64,000 nt of DNA from Viola odorata (taxonomy: Eukaryota; Streptophyta; Magnoliopsida; Malpighiales; Violaceae): assembly GCA_963691705.1 (NCBI GenBank), contig OY829544.1, forward strand, positions 9,121,501 to 9,185,500, written 5' to 3'. Shown here piece by piece: positions 33,353-42,006 of the stretch (the stretch's first letter is position 1; each line of letters opens with the position of its first letter). Under the pieces are notes generated by a model, which saw nothing but the letters and a program-made list of their open reading frames with translations, searched no databases and was not told where the DNA came from. Position numbers and translations under genes: made by a program.

Positions 33353-36300
33353 TTCCCTCCCCCTTCGGAAGGATTCGTCCTCGAATCCGTATCGGCATCA
33401 TCCGCAAGTCCATACTCGTCATCTGTATCAAACAAAACTAAGTCAGAAACATTGAAAGTGGAGCTAACGGCACCATACTCACTCGGCAACGCCAGTTTAT
33501 AGGCATTGTTGTTGATCTTCTCAACAATCTGGAACGGTCCGTCTCCTCTAGGCGATAGCTTGCCGCGGCGTTGGTCAGGAAAACGCTCCTTGCGCATATG
33601 CAACCAGACCCAATCGCCAACCTGAAACGTGACTAGCCGTCGGCCCTCGTTCCGTTTCTGCACAAGCTTCTCATTCGAACGCTCAATGTTCTGTTTTGCC
33701 TTAACATGTAATTGCTTGACAAAATCAGCCTTCTGTTCACCATCTAAACTTGCAACATCACTCAACGGTAAAGGAGTTAAATCCAAAACAGTTCTAGGAT
33801 TAAATCCATAAACAAGCTCAAACGGCGAGTAATGAGTAGTAGAATGAACAGCTCGGTTGTAAGCAAATTCGATAAACGGTAAATGATCAACCCAAGTAGA
33901 AACATGCTTACGAACTAAGGTGCGCAAAAGGGAGCCAAGAGTCCGGTTTACCACCTCTGTTTGGCCATCCGTTTGTGGGTGATAAGAAGTAGAATATAAC
34001 AATTTAGTACCAAGTTTCCTCCACAAGACACGCCAAAAATGACTAAGAAACTTAGTATCCCTATCACTCACAATCGTCAAAGGAATTCCATGCAAACGTA
34101 CTACTTCACGAAAGAATAAATCAGCAATTTGAGTAGCATCACAAGTAGTAGAACATGGAATAAAATGGGACATTTTCGAAAATCTGTCCACTACAACAAA
34201 AACAGAATCCTTGCCGTTTTTAGACTTAGGTAGTCCGACAACAAAATCCATGGATAAATCGGTCCAAGGATGAGAAGGAACAGGTAACGGCATGTACCCT
34301 CCATGACCAACAGACTTAGATTTGGCTCTACGGCAAACTAAACATCTAGCGATGATGCGCACAACATCACGCTTCATGTGAGGCCAATAAAAATGATCAT
34401 TCAAAACATCTAAAGTCTTAGTCACGCCAAAGTGGCCCATCAAACCACCACTATGGGCTTCATGCACAAGTAATTCACGAAGAGAGCAATGAGGAATACA
34501 CAAATGTTTTCCCCGAAATAAATACCCCTCATGCTTATAAAATTTAGACCCGGAGACAGAAACACCATGCATATAAATATTACCAAAATCAGAATCGGTA
34601 GCATAGAGTTCTATGATGTGTGAAAATCCAAGCAACTTAGCATTAAGAGAAGTAATTAACACATACCGTCGAGATAGTGCATCGGCAACAATGTTCTCTT
34701 TACCTTGCTTGTACTGAATATGATAAGGGAAAGCTTCAATAAATTCCATCCAAGCGGCATGTCTCCGATTTAGCTTCCCTTGTCCCTTGAGGTACTTCAA
34801 GCTCAAATGATCAGTGTGGATGATAAACTCTCTCGGCATCAAATAGTGTTGCCATGTCTCCAATGCGCGAACAAGGGCATAGAATTCCTTGTCATATGTC
34901 GGGTACCTGAGCTGAGCATCCTTGAGCTTCTCGCTGAAATAGGCAATCGGCCGTTTCTCTTGTAGCAGAACGGCGCCGATTCCTAACCCGCTGGCGTCAC
35001 ACTCTATCTCAAACGCCTTAGTGAAATCGGGCAAAGCTAGTACTGGAGCAGTACAAAGCCGGTCCTTTAGTGTAGCAAACGCCTCTGCATGTGGCTGTTC
35101 CCATCGGAAGGCAGTATTCTTCTTCGTTAGATCATTCAAGGGAACAGCGATGGTGCTAAAGTCCTTCACAAATCGCCGATAGAAGCTCGCCAAGCCATGG
35201 AAGGATCTGACGTCACTAACGGTCTTTGGCGTTGGCCACTCTTGAATCGCGCGGATCTTTTCTTCATCCACTTTAACGCCATCTGTACTAACAATAAAAC
35301 CAAGAAAACCAACTTGTTCTATTGCAAAAGAACACTTACTAGGTTTAGCAAATAATTTCTGTTCACGAAGTGTTAGAAAGACTTCCCTAAGATGTAAAAC
35401 ATGCTCATCAAAGGATTTGCTATAGATTAAAATGTCATCAAAATAAACTACAACAAATCTGCCAATTAAGTGCCGAAGTACATGGTTCATTAACCTCATA
35501 AAGGTGCTAGGAGCATTAGTTAAACCAAACGGCATAACCATCCATTCATATAAACCGTACTTTGTTTTAAAAGCAATTTTCCATTCATCCCCTTCTTTCA
35601 TGCGAATTTGGTGGTAGCCACTCATTAAGTCGATTTTAGAAAAGATTTTGCTGCCACTTAATTCGTCTAACATATCATCTAAACGAGGAATAGGGTGACG
35701 ATACTTTACAGTGATTTTGTTGATGGCCCGGCAATCAACACACATTCGCCAAGTGCCATCCTTTTTCGGGACTAGAATGACTGGAACGGCACATGGAGAC
35801 AGACTCTCCCGAACGTACCCACGCGCAAGCAAATCGTCCACTTGCCGTTGTAGCTCCTTGGTTTCCTCTGGATTGGATCGGTAAGCAGGCCGATGTGGAA
35901 TTGCCGATCCAGGGATAAAGTCAATCTGATGTTCAATGCCTCGAATCGGAGGTAAACCACACGGTATCTCCTCGGGTAGAACATCTTCAAATTCCTGCAA
36001 GAGAGAAGAAACACCAATCGGAACGGTAGGCTGTCGATCCGTTGTACCCGTTAGTAAACAGTAAGAACGGAAACGGATGAGAAAAAGGGGACGGCTTTTG
36101 CCAATAGGATTTTGAGAAGAAACGTTTTCCTCAACGTCGCTCCCCTTGGCATATACACTCAATTTCTTTTTATTTGACTCTCCTTTTCTCTCAATGCCAC
36201 ACTTAGCACGCTTACTCTTTTCGTGCGAATGTTTACTCTCTCCCTCTGCATGCTTGCTGTTTTCATGCGAATGTTGAAGGCTCACACACTCAATATTTTG

Positions 36301-36696
36301 CTCTTTATGTTTCACTCTCAAGCCTTCTTTTTCATTCGCAAGCTGTTTGGCAATTTCATACTCAACATGGGACTTAGCAAGCCATTGCTGATCTTCAAAC
36401 ACTTCAGCTTGGGTTAACGGTGCCAAGGTGAATTTCTTGCCATCCTTTACTATCTTGTAGAGATTGCGCTTCCCTTCATGATTAGCCTCTCTATCAAACT
36501 GCCATGGTCGGCCAAGGAGGATGTGGCTAGCTTGCATCGGCACAACATCACAGAGAACTTCATCATTGTATTTGCCGATCCTAAACTTAACAAGTACTTG
36601 TTTGGTCACCTTAATACCGTTATCATCCGTCATCCAATGTAGATGATACGGTTTCGGATGCTTCATTGTTGGCAAGGCCAACTTGTAGACCATCAA
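32947..36696 (-). CDS. Retrotransposon pol: protease (partial), RT, RNase H, integrase
   Basis: A long frame of 1249 codons. It begins inside the aspartic protease (LGRPWQF motif remains; the catalytic DNGS-type site lies upstream in this frame around 36730). RT motifs: GTWRMCVDCRAINKIT, FSKIDLMSGYHQI, and FDD in VVYFDDILIYS. RNase H: FEIECDASGLGIGAVL. Integrase: HSGGLMGHFGVTKT...CLVCRRAKS zinc finger, and the D,D(35)E core with DLSMDFVVGLP, IVSDRDTKF and HPQTDGQTEVVNRTLG. The C-terminal region has no chromodomain that I can see and carries the 54-residue module GPMTRARAQRLQDRLSSL... twice. It copies and inserts the element; it lacks its own gag fusion because of a frameshift near 36765-36770. 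Confidence 0.9.
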   Translation of the reverse strand: MMVYKLALPTMKHPKPYHLHWMTDDNGIKVTKQVLVKFRIGKYNDEVLCDVVPMQASHILLGRPWQFDREANHEGKRNLYKIVKDGKKFTLAPLTQAEVFEDQQWLAKSHVEYEIAKQLANEKEGLRVKHKEQNIECVSLQHSHENSKHAEGESKHSHEKSKRAKCGIERKGESNKKKLSVYAKGSDVEENVSSQNPIGKSRPLFLIRFRSYCLLTGTTDRQPTVPIGVSSLLQEFEDVLPEEIPCGLPPIRGIEHQIDFIPGSAIPHRPAYRSNPEETKELQRQVDDLLARGYVRESLSPCAVPVILVPKKDGTWRMCVDCRAINKITVKYRHPIPRLDDMLDELSGSKIFSKIDLMSGYHQIRMKEGDEWKIAFKTKYGLYEWMVMPFGLTNAPSTFMRLMNHVLRHLIGRFVVVYFDDILIYSKSFDEHVLHLREVFLTLREQKLFAKPSKCSFAIEQVGFLGFIVSTDGVKVDEEKIRAIQEWPTPKTVSDVRSFHGLASFYRRFVKDFSTIAVPLNDLTKKNTAFRWEQPHAEAFATLKDRLCTAPVLALPDFTKAFEIECDASGLGIGAVLLQEKRPIAYFSEKLKDAQLRYPTYDKEFYALVRALETWQHYLMPREFIIHTDHLSLKYLKGQGKLNRRHAAWMEFIEAFPYHIQYKQGKENIVADALSRRYVLITSLNAKLLGFSHIIELYATDSDFGNIYMHGVSVSGSKFYKHEGYLFRGKHLCIPHCSLRELLVHEAHSGGLMGHFGVTKTLDVLNDHFYWPHMKRDVVRIIARCLVCRRAKSKSVGHGGYMPLPVPSHPWTDLSMDFVVGLPKSKNGKDSVFVVVDRFSKMSHFIPCSTTCDATQIADLFFREVVRLHGIPLTIVSDRDTKFLSHFWRVLWRKLGTKLLYSTSYHPQTDGQTEVVNRTLGSLLRTLVRKHVSTWVDHLPFIEFAYNRAVHSTTHYSPFELVYGFNPRTVLDLTPLPLSDVASLDGEQKADFVKQLHVKAKQNIERSNEKLVQKRNEGRRLVTFQVGDWVWLHMRKERFPDQRRGKLSPRGDGPFQIVEKINNNAYKLALPSEYGAVSSTFNVSDLVLFDTDDEYGLADDADTDSRTNPSEGGGNDANPRIQLPLPPAGPMTRARAQRLQDRLSSLIHKELESEMTSERAALREKTAKIVNLLTFALTDDDVGPMTRARAQRLQDRLSSLIHKELESEMTSERAALREKTVKIVNLLTFALTDDDVGQTAIDRYAHNGT
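32988..33311. repeat. 162-bp in-frame tandem duplication in one LTR
   Basis: Two adjacent 162-bp units (32988-33149 and 33150-33311) duplicate 54 codons of the polyprotein C-terminus. The other LTR has a single copy. The lengths account exactly for the LTR size difference (1122 versus 960). Confidence 0.92.
33353..33366 (-). other. Polypurine tract of the gypsy element
   Basis: On the minus strand GAAGGGGGAGGGAA abuts the TG start of the 3' LTR, where plus-strand DNA synthesis would be primed. The pol frame reads through it (GGGND). Confidence 0.85.
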
Positions 36697-38036
36697 CGCA
36701 CTGGCACAGTTTGCACAGCTGCCGTTGTCAATAATAATGGAGCATCCTTTGTTACAATCACACCTCGGGTGTGAAACAGATTGGTCCGTTGTTCCTCATC
36801 ACACATTTCTTCGGTGGTCTGGACGCTCAGGTTCCGTCGGACCACCAGTAACCGAACCTGCTCTCTCTCCTGATAGTCACTATCGGAATCGGAACTGCTA
36901 TCGGGCTCGGGTGCTGATTGTGCTGGCTCATCGTCCGACTCCTCCTCTCCATTCGGCCGGATGATAAAGACTCTCCTATTTGGGCATTCTGATTTCTTAT
37001 GCCCTCGACCGTTGCACTTGAAACACACAATGTCTTTAGTGGCTGGTCGATCCACTGGTGGAGTGTAAGGTTTCGTAGTTGCCGTTTTGGAAGGGATAAC
37101 GGCACTGGCAGGATTCTTTGAAACGGTCGGAACCGTTTTATCGTCCTTACTCCAAGATGACTTCTTCCAAGGTGTAGAACCGGTAGGCCGAGAAGAATTC
37201 TTAGCCTTCCGATGCTTCTCAATCTTTTGAGCCATATGAAGCATCTCCTCGATAGTGTGGTATTGCGTCAGCTCCAAAGCATCGGCAATATCTGCGTTCA
37301 AACCAGCACTGAACCTAGCCATCGTTACCTCAGGTTCCTCAGTAACCTTTGCTTGTGCTAAAGCAATCTCCATCTCATTGAAGTAGGCTCCAACACTCTT
37401 GCTGCCTTGCTTTAGGGTCTGAAGCCGTTGATGAAGCTGACGGTGAAAGTGAATCGGAACGAACCGTTGCCTCATTGCCTGTTTCATCTCGCCCCAATTA
37501 TCAATCGGACCAGCATAAACGGCTGCTCTCTTCAGGTTGAGCTGCTCCCACCAATGACTAGCATAGCCACTGAATTCAACGGCTGCCAACTGAACCTTTT
37601 TACTCTCCGAATAATTGTGGCATAAAAAGATAGCGTCTAGCTTCCGTTCCCAAGTCAGGAATGCATCAGGGTCATCGGTTCCCTCAAACGGCGGTATCTT
37701 CATTTTGATGCTGCTGAGATTAGCATCCAAACGGTCATCTTCCCGTTCTCTTCTATCTTCACGATGAATTCGTCTTTCCCCTCTCGGTCCATCTCGAGCA
37801 TATATCCAACCTTCCCCTCCGTCAGGTTCTTCTTCCAGATCGTGTTGGGGAAGTTGTGGTCCTCGTCTAGCAAGTCGTCTGGGACGAAAGTTGGCAAGAC
37901 CACACTGCCGATTCACTTCGCGTAGGCGACGGACGTCGTCTTCCTCGTTGGACGGTTCGCTCATATGTCCATCGGCTCTGTCGTCAGCTGCTCTCGGATT
38001 CGGGTTTAGAGTAGTTAATGCTTCGACTCTAGCCAT
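36693..38036 (-). CDS. Retrotransposon gag (5' part interrupted by a stop)
   Basis: This frame of 447 codons encodes the nucleocapsid precursor: IPPFEGTDDPDAFLTWERKLDAIF, EFSGYASHWWEQL, RFVPIHFHRQLHQRLQTLKQGSKSVGAYFNEME, and a CCHC zinc knuckle CFKCNGRGHKKSECP near residue 350. The likely original start is the ATG at 38138-38136, but an in-frame TAA at 38063-38061 cuts it after 25 codons, leaving the internal ATG at 38036. At its 3' end the frame runs past the point where the protease frame takes over and ends four bases into the pol frame. Confidence 0.85.
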   Translation of the reverse strand: MARVEALTTLNPNPRAADDRADGHMSEPSNEEDDVRRLREVNRQCGLANFRPRRLARRGPQLPQHDLEEEPDGGEGWIYARDGPRGERRIHREDRREREDDRLDANLSSIKMKIPPFEGTDDPDAFLTWERKLDAIFLCHNYSESKKVQLAAVEFSGYASHWWEQLNLKRAAVYAGPIDNWGEMKQAMRQRFVPIHFHRQLHQRLQTLKQGSKSVGAYFNEMEIALAQAKVTEEPEVTMARFSAGLNADIADALELTQYHTIEEMLHMAQKIEKHRKAKNSSRPTGSTPWKKSSWSKDDKTVPTVSKNPASAVIPSKTATTKPYTPPVDRPATKDIVCFKCNGRGHKKSECPNRRVFIIRPNGEEESDDEPAQSAPEPDSSSDSDSDYQEREQVRLLVVRRNLSVQTTEEMCDEEQRTNLFHTRGVIVTKDAPLLLTTAAVQTVPVR

Positions 38037-38141
38037 CCTTGCATCGGCAGTTAGTTGTCGTTATGTCATGGCTCTGAGTTGTTCCGTTATGGTGGCCAAC
38101 ATAGCCGACAGATCGGGTTGTACTCCTTCTTGAGACATATG

Positions 38142-39088
38142 TAAGTACCTGAAATTCACAACACAAAAGAAAACGTAAAATTGCACTAACCTAGCGCTCC
38201 CTCACGTGTTTACTCTCGTGTTTAAACACTCTATTAATCTCACAAAATCACACACATCTCCTGCAATGTTCAAGCGTTAGTGAGACTCAAGAATCCAAAG
38301 GAAAGCTGCCAAGAAGACTCTCAAAGACAACTGGCTTCAAACAAAACGGGATACTTGGTATTTGATTAATTGCAAGATCAATCAGTTAAACAAATATCAA
38401 GTGGAGTGGAAGACAATATTAAAGAATCAAAGAAAAGCTTTATTTGACTCGAACGACTCAAACAAAAGTAATCCTCAATCTTTGGTATATTTGGTGCATG
38501 GGTGAGAGAATAAACTAAGTTTTGCCTTTAATAAGTGGAAGACAAAAACAGAGAATATTCCTATGGGAAAAGATAGTGGGTGCGGGACAAAACAAAGTGG
38601 AAGGATGGGTTGCCTTCTACTTTTCAGAATACTTTTGTGCAATTCTAAAAGTGCACTCAATAAAGTATTTGCACATGCAATCCCAATAATTTTGACAGAT
38701 GTGGGATCGGTCAACAAACAACACAAATCAATTTTCCAATCACTGGAATGAATCAAATCAGTTTTTTTTTTTTGTTTTTTTTTTATCCTGAACGCACAAA
38801 ATCCAGTTTTAGAAGAATGCTTGTAACTTGCGTTTCAGATGTCCAAATCACTCGATTCCTTTTTGATTCGGAATCTACACGGATATAGCTTTCTAACGAC
38901 ACCAATATCACCCAATTCGGATACCAAAAGATATGTTAAAACAATTTTGATAACTGACCAGAATTTGCACATATACTAACCAAGTACAGCAAGGAAATCG
39001 GTTTTGGAATGGAGTAGAAAGATTTACCGATTTCAACAACGAAAACTTGAAACAAAGAACGATACTTACCAATCTTTGAACGCCTTAA
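38142..39088 (-). other. Untranslated leader of the gypsy element
   Basis: About 950 bp between the primer-binding site and the gag start region. It has no coding capacity beyond short frames and contains a poly-T run at 38761-38784. It should include the packaging signal, but none can be read from sequence. Confidence 0.5.
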
Positions 39089-39100
39089 GCTCCGCTACCA
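39089..39100 (-). other. Primer-binding site of the gypsy element
   Basis: TGGTAGCGGAGC on the minus strand lies two bases inside the 5' LTR. It matches 10 of 12 positions of TGGTATCAGAGC, the usual initiator-Met tRNA complement in plant retrotransposons. Confidence 0.7.
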
Positions 39101-39102
39101 AC

Positions 39103-40062
39103 TGATACGATCCTGGTTCCTTAGGATGCGTAACACCAACTGTGATCTCTGTTCAAAGATGGATTTCCTGCGGAATAGATGAAACTGATAGATAACTCGA
39201 CAAGTACGAGCTTAGACCACTAGCTAACCTGTGCTAAGTGCCCTAATCGATTTCAAGTCAAGGGTCTTGAATCGGGTTCTTAGGACTAGACTCAACAATG
39301 TGAGAATCACACTAAGATAAACGAGACAATAATGCAATTCCAAGATTTACTTGTATAAGACTCAAGTATTGCGGACTCAAGAATAACAAGGTTCAACCAA
39401 CTTGAACAAGGGCGGAGATTGAAGAGATTAACTCAATTTATCAAATAACAGCCAAGTTTCTAAGGAGGCCAAGAGGCTCCTTATATAGGTTACAAAATAA
39501 CCCTAATTCCATAAAAGGAATATTACATACAGTAGATACCTAACTAATTAATTAAAGAGTCAGAGACTAAATAAATAAAAGCAATAAACACGTGCAGCTT
39601 CTGGACAACAGAAACGGACAAGTGCCGATAGAGGTAGGAACCAATCGGGAAGGAGCCGTTTCATTCAAGGGCAGATAGGTGCTAAAACGGACACGCGGAA
39701 ATGTTGAAGCAAACGGCAATCGGATGAGTCAAAACGGTAAGTGTCGTTTTGAGAGGAACGGACGCTTGCCGATAGAATGGTCAAATGCCGTTTGACCAAT
39801 GCCGATTGTGCCAATAGGTCAAGTGCCGTTGTGAGCATAACGGTCAATTGCCGTTTGACCCACGTCATCATCGGTCAAGGCAAAAGTGAGAAGATTCACT
39901 ATCTTTGCCGTCTTCTCCCTAAGTGCAGCCCTCTCACTTGTCATCTCAGATTCTAGCTCTTTGTGGATGAGGGATGACAATCGGTCTTGAAGTCGTTGGG
40001 CTCTGGCTCGAGTCATTGGACCAGCTGGTGGTAATGGTAACTGGATGCGTGGATTCGCATCA
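39103..40062 (-). repeat. 5' LTR of the gypsy element (960 bp)
   Basis: Matches 32231-33352 over its full length with one substitution that I found (GTGTCG at about 39742 against GTGCCG at about 32870), apart from the duplicated unit. It carries the single-copy GPMTRARAQ module and ends TTCGCATCA before the ATTCA duplication. Confidence 0.93.
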
Positions 40063-41182
40063 ATTCACGATCCGGTTAATGGCTGTTTTGGTCTTATCTT
40101 AATTCTCCAGGAAAGATTGAAGCACCTAGAGAATGAATTGTACTCTACAAAGAAAGAATTGTCTTATTATACTGGTCCTCAAACAATGTTTCCAAGGAAT
40201 ATGCCACTAGCACCAGAGCAGCATCAGATGGGTAACCCATCTTCAGTTACAATGATGGGATTCCCAGTGGTCCAGCAGTAGGACAATATGGTGGTGGTGG
40301 TCAGTTGCTGATTCATGACCCACAGCGACAACAGGATCAACAGCAAATCTGTGAGGCTCAGCAATTGGCTGCTATGGTTGCTGCACAAGAACAGGCGTTA
40401 AGGGCTTACAGTGAGCAGCAACAGCATCAGCAGGAAGAGATTATGAGGTTTACCGATTCCATGTTTGATCTGGGGCATGGTTCTGTTACTGCTACTTGGT
40501 TTAATCAGAACATTAACCCTTCTGCTGAACAACACCACCCTCATCAGTTTGGTGAGGCCCAGCTTTTGCTTCAGCCACACCAAGGACAGGGTCAGGCATT
40601 ACACTCACAGCAGCAACAGATGTTAGCAGCATTCAACCATTAACCGGATCAAAACAGCCATTAACATCTGCTGTTGTTGCTGTGAGTGTAATGCCTGACC
40701 CTGTCCTTGGTGTGGCTGAAGCAAAAGTTGGGCCTCACCAAACTGATGGTGGTGTTGTTCAGCAAAAGGGTTAATGTTCTGATTAAACCAACAGAACCAT
40801 GCCTCAGATCAAACATGGAATCGGTAAACCTCATAATCTCTTCCTGCTGATGCTGTTGCTGCTCACTATAAGCCCTTAACGCCTCCTGTTCTTGTGCAGC
40901 AACCATAGCAGCCAATTGCTGAGCCTCACAGATTTGCTGTTGATCCTGTTGTCGCTGCGGGTCATGAATCAGCAACTGACCACCACCACCATATTGTCCT
41001 GCTGCTGGACCATTGGAATCCCCATCATTGTAACTGAAGATGGGTTACCCATCTGATGCTGCTCTGGTGATAGTGTAGCATACAATTCTTTCTTTGTAGA
41101 GTACAATTCATTCTCTAGGTGCTTCAATCTTTCCTGGAGAATTAAGATAAGACCAAAACAGCCATTAACCGGATCGTGAATC
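40063..41182. repeat. Long near-perfect inverted repeat of LBD sequence (foldback)
   Basis: The plus arm 40063-40625 and minus arm 40662-41182 are inverted copies of the same LBD coding segment, separated by a 36-bp loop (40626-40661). Before the gypsy insertion the left arm also included about 32195-32230, pairing with 41183-41218. Arms differ by small indels (for example the AGGAGGCG versus AGGCG repeat, and a segment near 40160-40200 replaced in the other arm) and scattered substitutions. A transcript crossing it would form a long hairpin. Confidence 0.88.
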
Positions 41183-41395
41183 CTCTGCTCTACTTCATAA
41201 ACCAATGAATTCACAGCATCCTCTCTTTCAGTAGCATTCAGCTCCTTCAAAAGCTTGCTCACATTGCTAGCACCAAACACCCTTTGCACACTGGAAAACT
41301 TTTGGGGCTGTTCTGCTGGAAAATAAGGTGCAAAGACACATTCCTGAATGCATCTCCTCCTCCGCAACTTGCAAGCAGCACACAAGATGACATTT
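40661..41395 (-). pseudogene. LBD36-like gene copy C
   Basis: The most complete copy: CAACKLRRRRCIQECVFAPYF (zinc motif CX2CX6CX3C altered around the second and third Cys spacing), EQPQKFSSVQRVFGASNVSKLLKELNATEREDAVNSLVYEVEQRIHDPVNGCFGLILILQERLKHLENELYSTKKEL, then a glutamine-rich tail. Near the start the frame differs from the ATG by an insertion (MSSC... reads into VLLAS). A frameshift near 40975 separates the two open stretches (41385-40969 and 40975-40661), and another near 40790 spoils the tail. It probably descends from an LBD36/ASL1-type gene controlling leaf or petal polarity (family knowledge). It is broken unless these are sequence errors. Confidence 0.75.
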
Positions 41396-41399
41396 GGGT

Positions 41400-42006
41400 T
41401 AATCTTTCTTCACCACTCACCAAATTTTCTATACAAAACAAGAAAACCCATTAAAGAAAACCCAATATTTCTCACAAAATCACACACCCAATAGTCAAGA
41501 CTAACCAAGATTATACAAACACTGCAAGAAAGAAAGTAAAGAAAGGATTTTTATGGGGCAATGAAATATGGGAATTAGGAAGCTGCAGTGAAGGTTGAAT
41601 TACTAGAAATGCTACTAGGAGTACTATATAGGAATATTCTTTTAGTAATTTCTTTTGAAGTTGGTCTATAAAAGAGAGACATGACGAGTCAAAAAGGAAA
41701 CAACATCTTCCACTATTGTAATTGACCCGGAACGAGAAACACATGCACATCTACTAATTCCAATCTACAGGATATGAGCAACAACTAAATTGACCACACG
41801 CACAGAAATAAAACCAAGAAAAGCAACACCTTCATAATCATCAGATGTTCATACAAACCCAAGATTTTTAGGAAAGGATAAACCATAAAGGCAACACCTT
41901 GCTTGGAATGAACGTACCTTGGAAACTCTTCTGGAAACAATCTATCAGGAAGCAAATGCTCAAACTTCTGGCGTTCTTCCTTTTCTGTGTTATTTCTTTG
42001 TTGGTT
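41400..42006. other. Upstream flank of LBD copy C
   Basis: AT-rich sequence that may hold the former 5' UTR and promoter of copy C. No gene seen. Bases 41998-42006 are the left duplication of the MULE. Confidence 0.4.

Larger units (their letters stand above)
32231..40062 (-). mobile_element. Ty3/gypsy LTR retrotransposon, CRM-like chromovirus, 7.8 kb
   Basis: A complete element with LTRs at 32231-33352 and 39103-40062, ends TG...CA, and a perfect 5-bp target duplication ATTCA (32226-32230 and 40063-40067). Read on the minus strand: 5' LTR, primer-binding site 39100-39089, gag, protease, RT, RNase H, integrase, polypurine tract, 3' LTR. The pol frame runs through the polypurine tract into the 3' LTR, and the polyprotein end has the SSTFNVSDLVLFD...RTNPSEGGGND pattern. 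Both are features I associate with the CRM lineage; Reina-type is the alternative. The LTRs differ by one substitution outside a tandem duplication, so insertion was very recent, yet gag has a stop and pol is out of frame. Confidence 0.93.
32172..40643 (+). pseudogene. LBD36-like gene copy B, split by the gypsy element
   Basis: The left part (32172-32230) reads RVFGASNV then NSLVYEAEQRIH, lacking the SKLLKELNATEREDAV segment. After the 7.8-kb insertion it resumes at 40063 with HDPVNGCFGLILILQERLKHLENELYSTKKELSYYTGPQTMFPRN. It continues through a one-base deletion near 40260 into LLIHDPQRQQDQQQICEAQQLAAMVAAQEQ, EIMRFTDSMFDL and QQQMLAAFNH. LBD/ASL class I proteins are nuclear transcription factors with a CX2CX6CX3C zinc motif, a GAS block and a leucine-zipper-like coiled coil. 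This copy lacks the zinc motif, has an internal deletion and a frameshift, and is interrupted, so it is inactive. Confidence 0.8.

Noticed and set aside
32231..40062. Possibility of a CRISPR-like or bacterial insert because of repeated GCCGTTT motifs
   Set aside because: The motifs are in both LTRs of a retrotransposon (U3 region) and spacing is irregular; no array.
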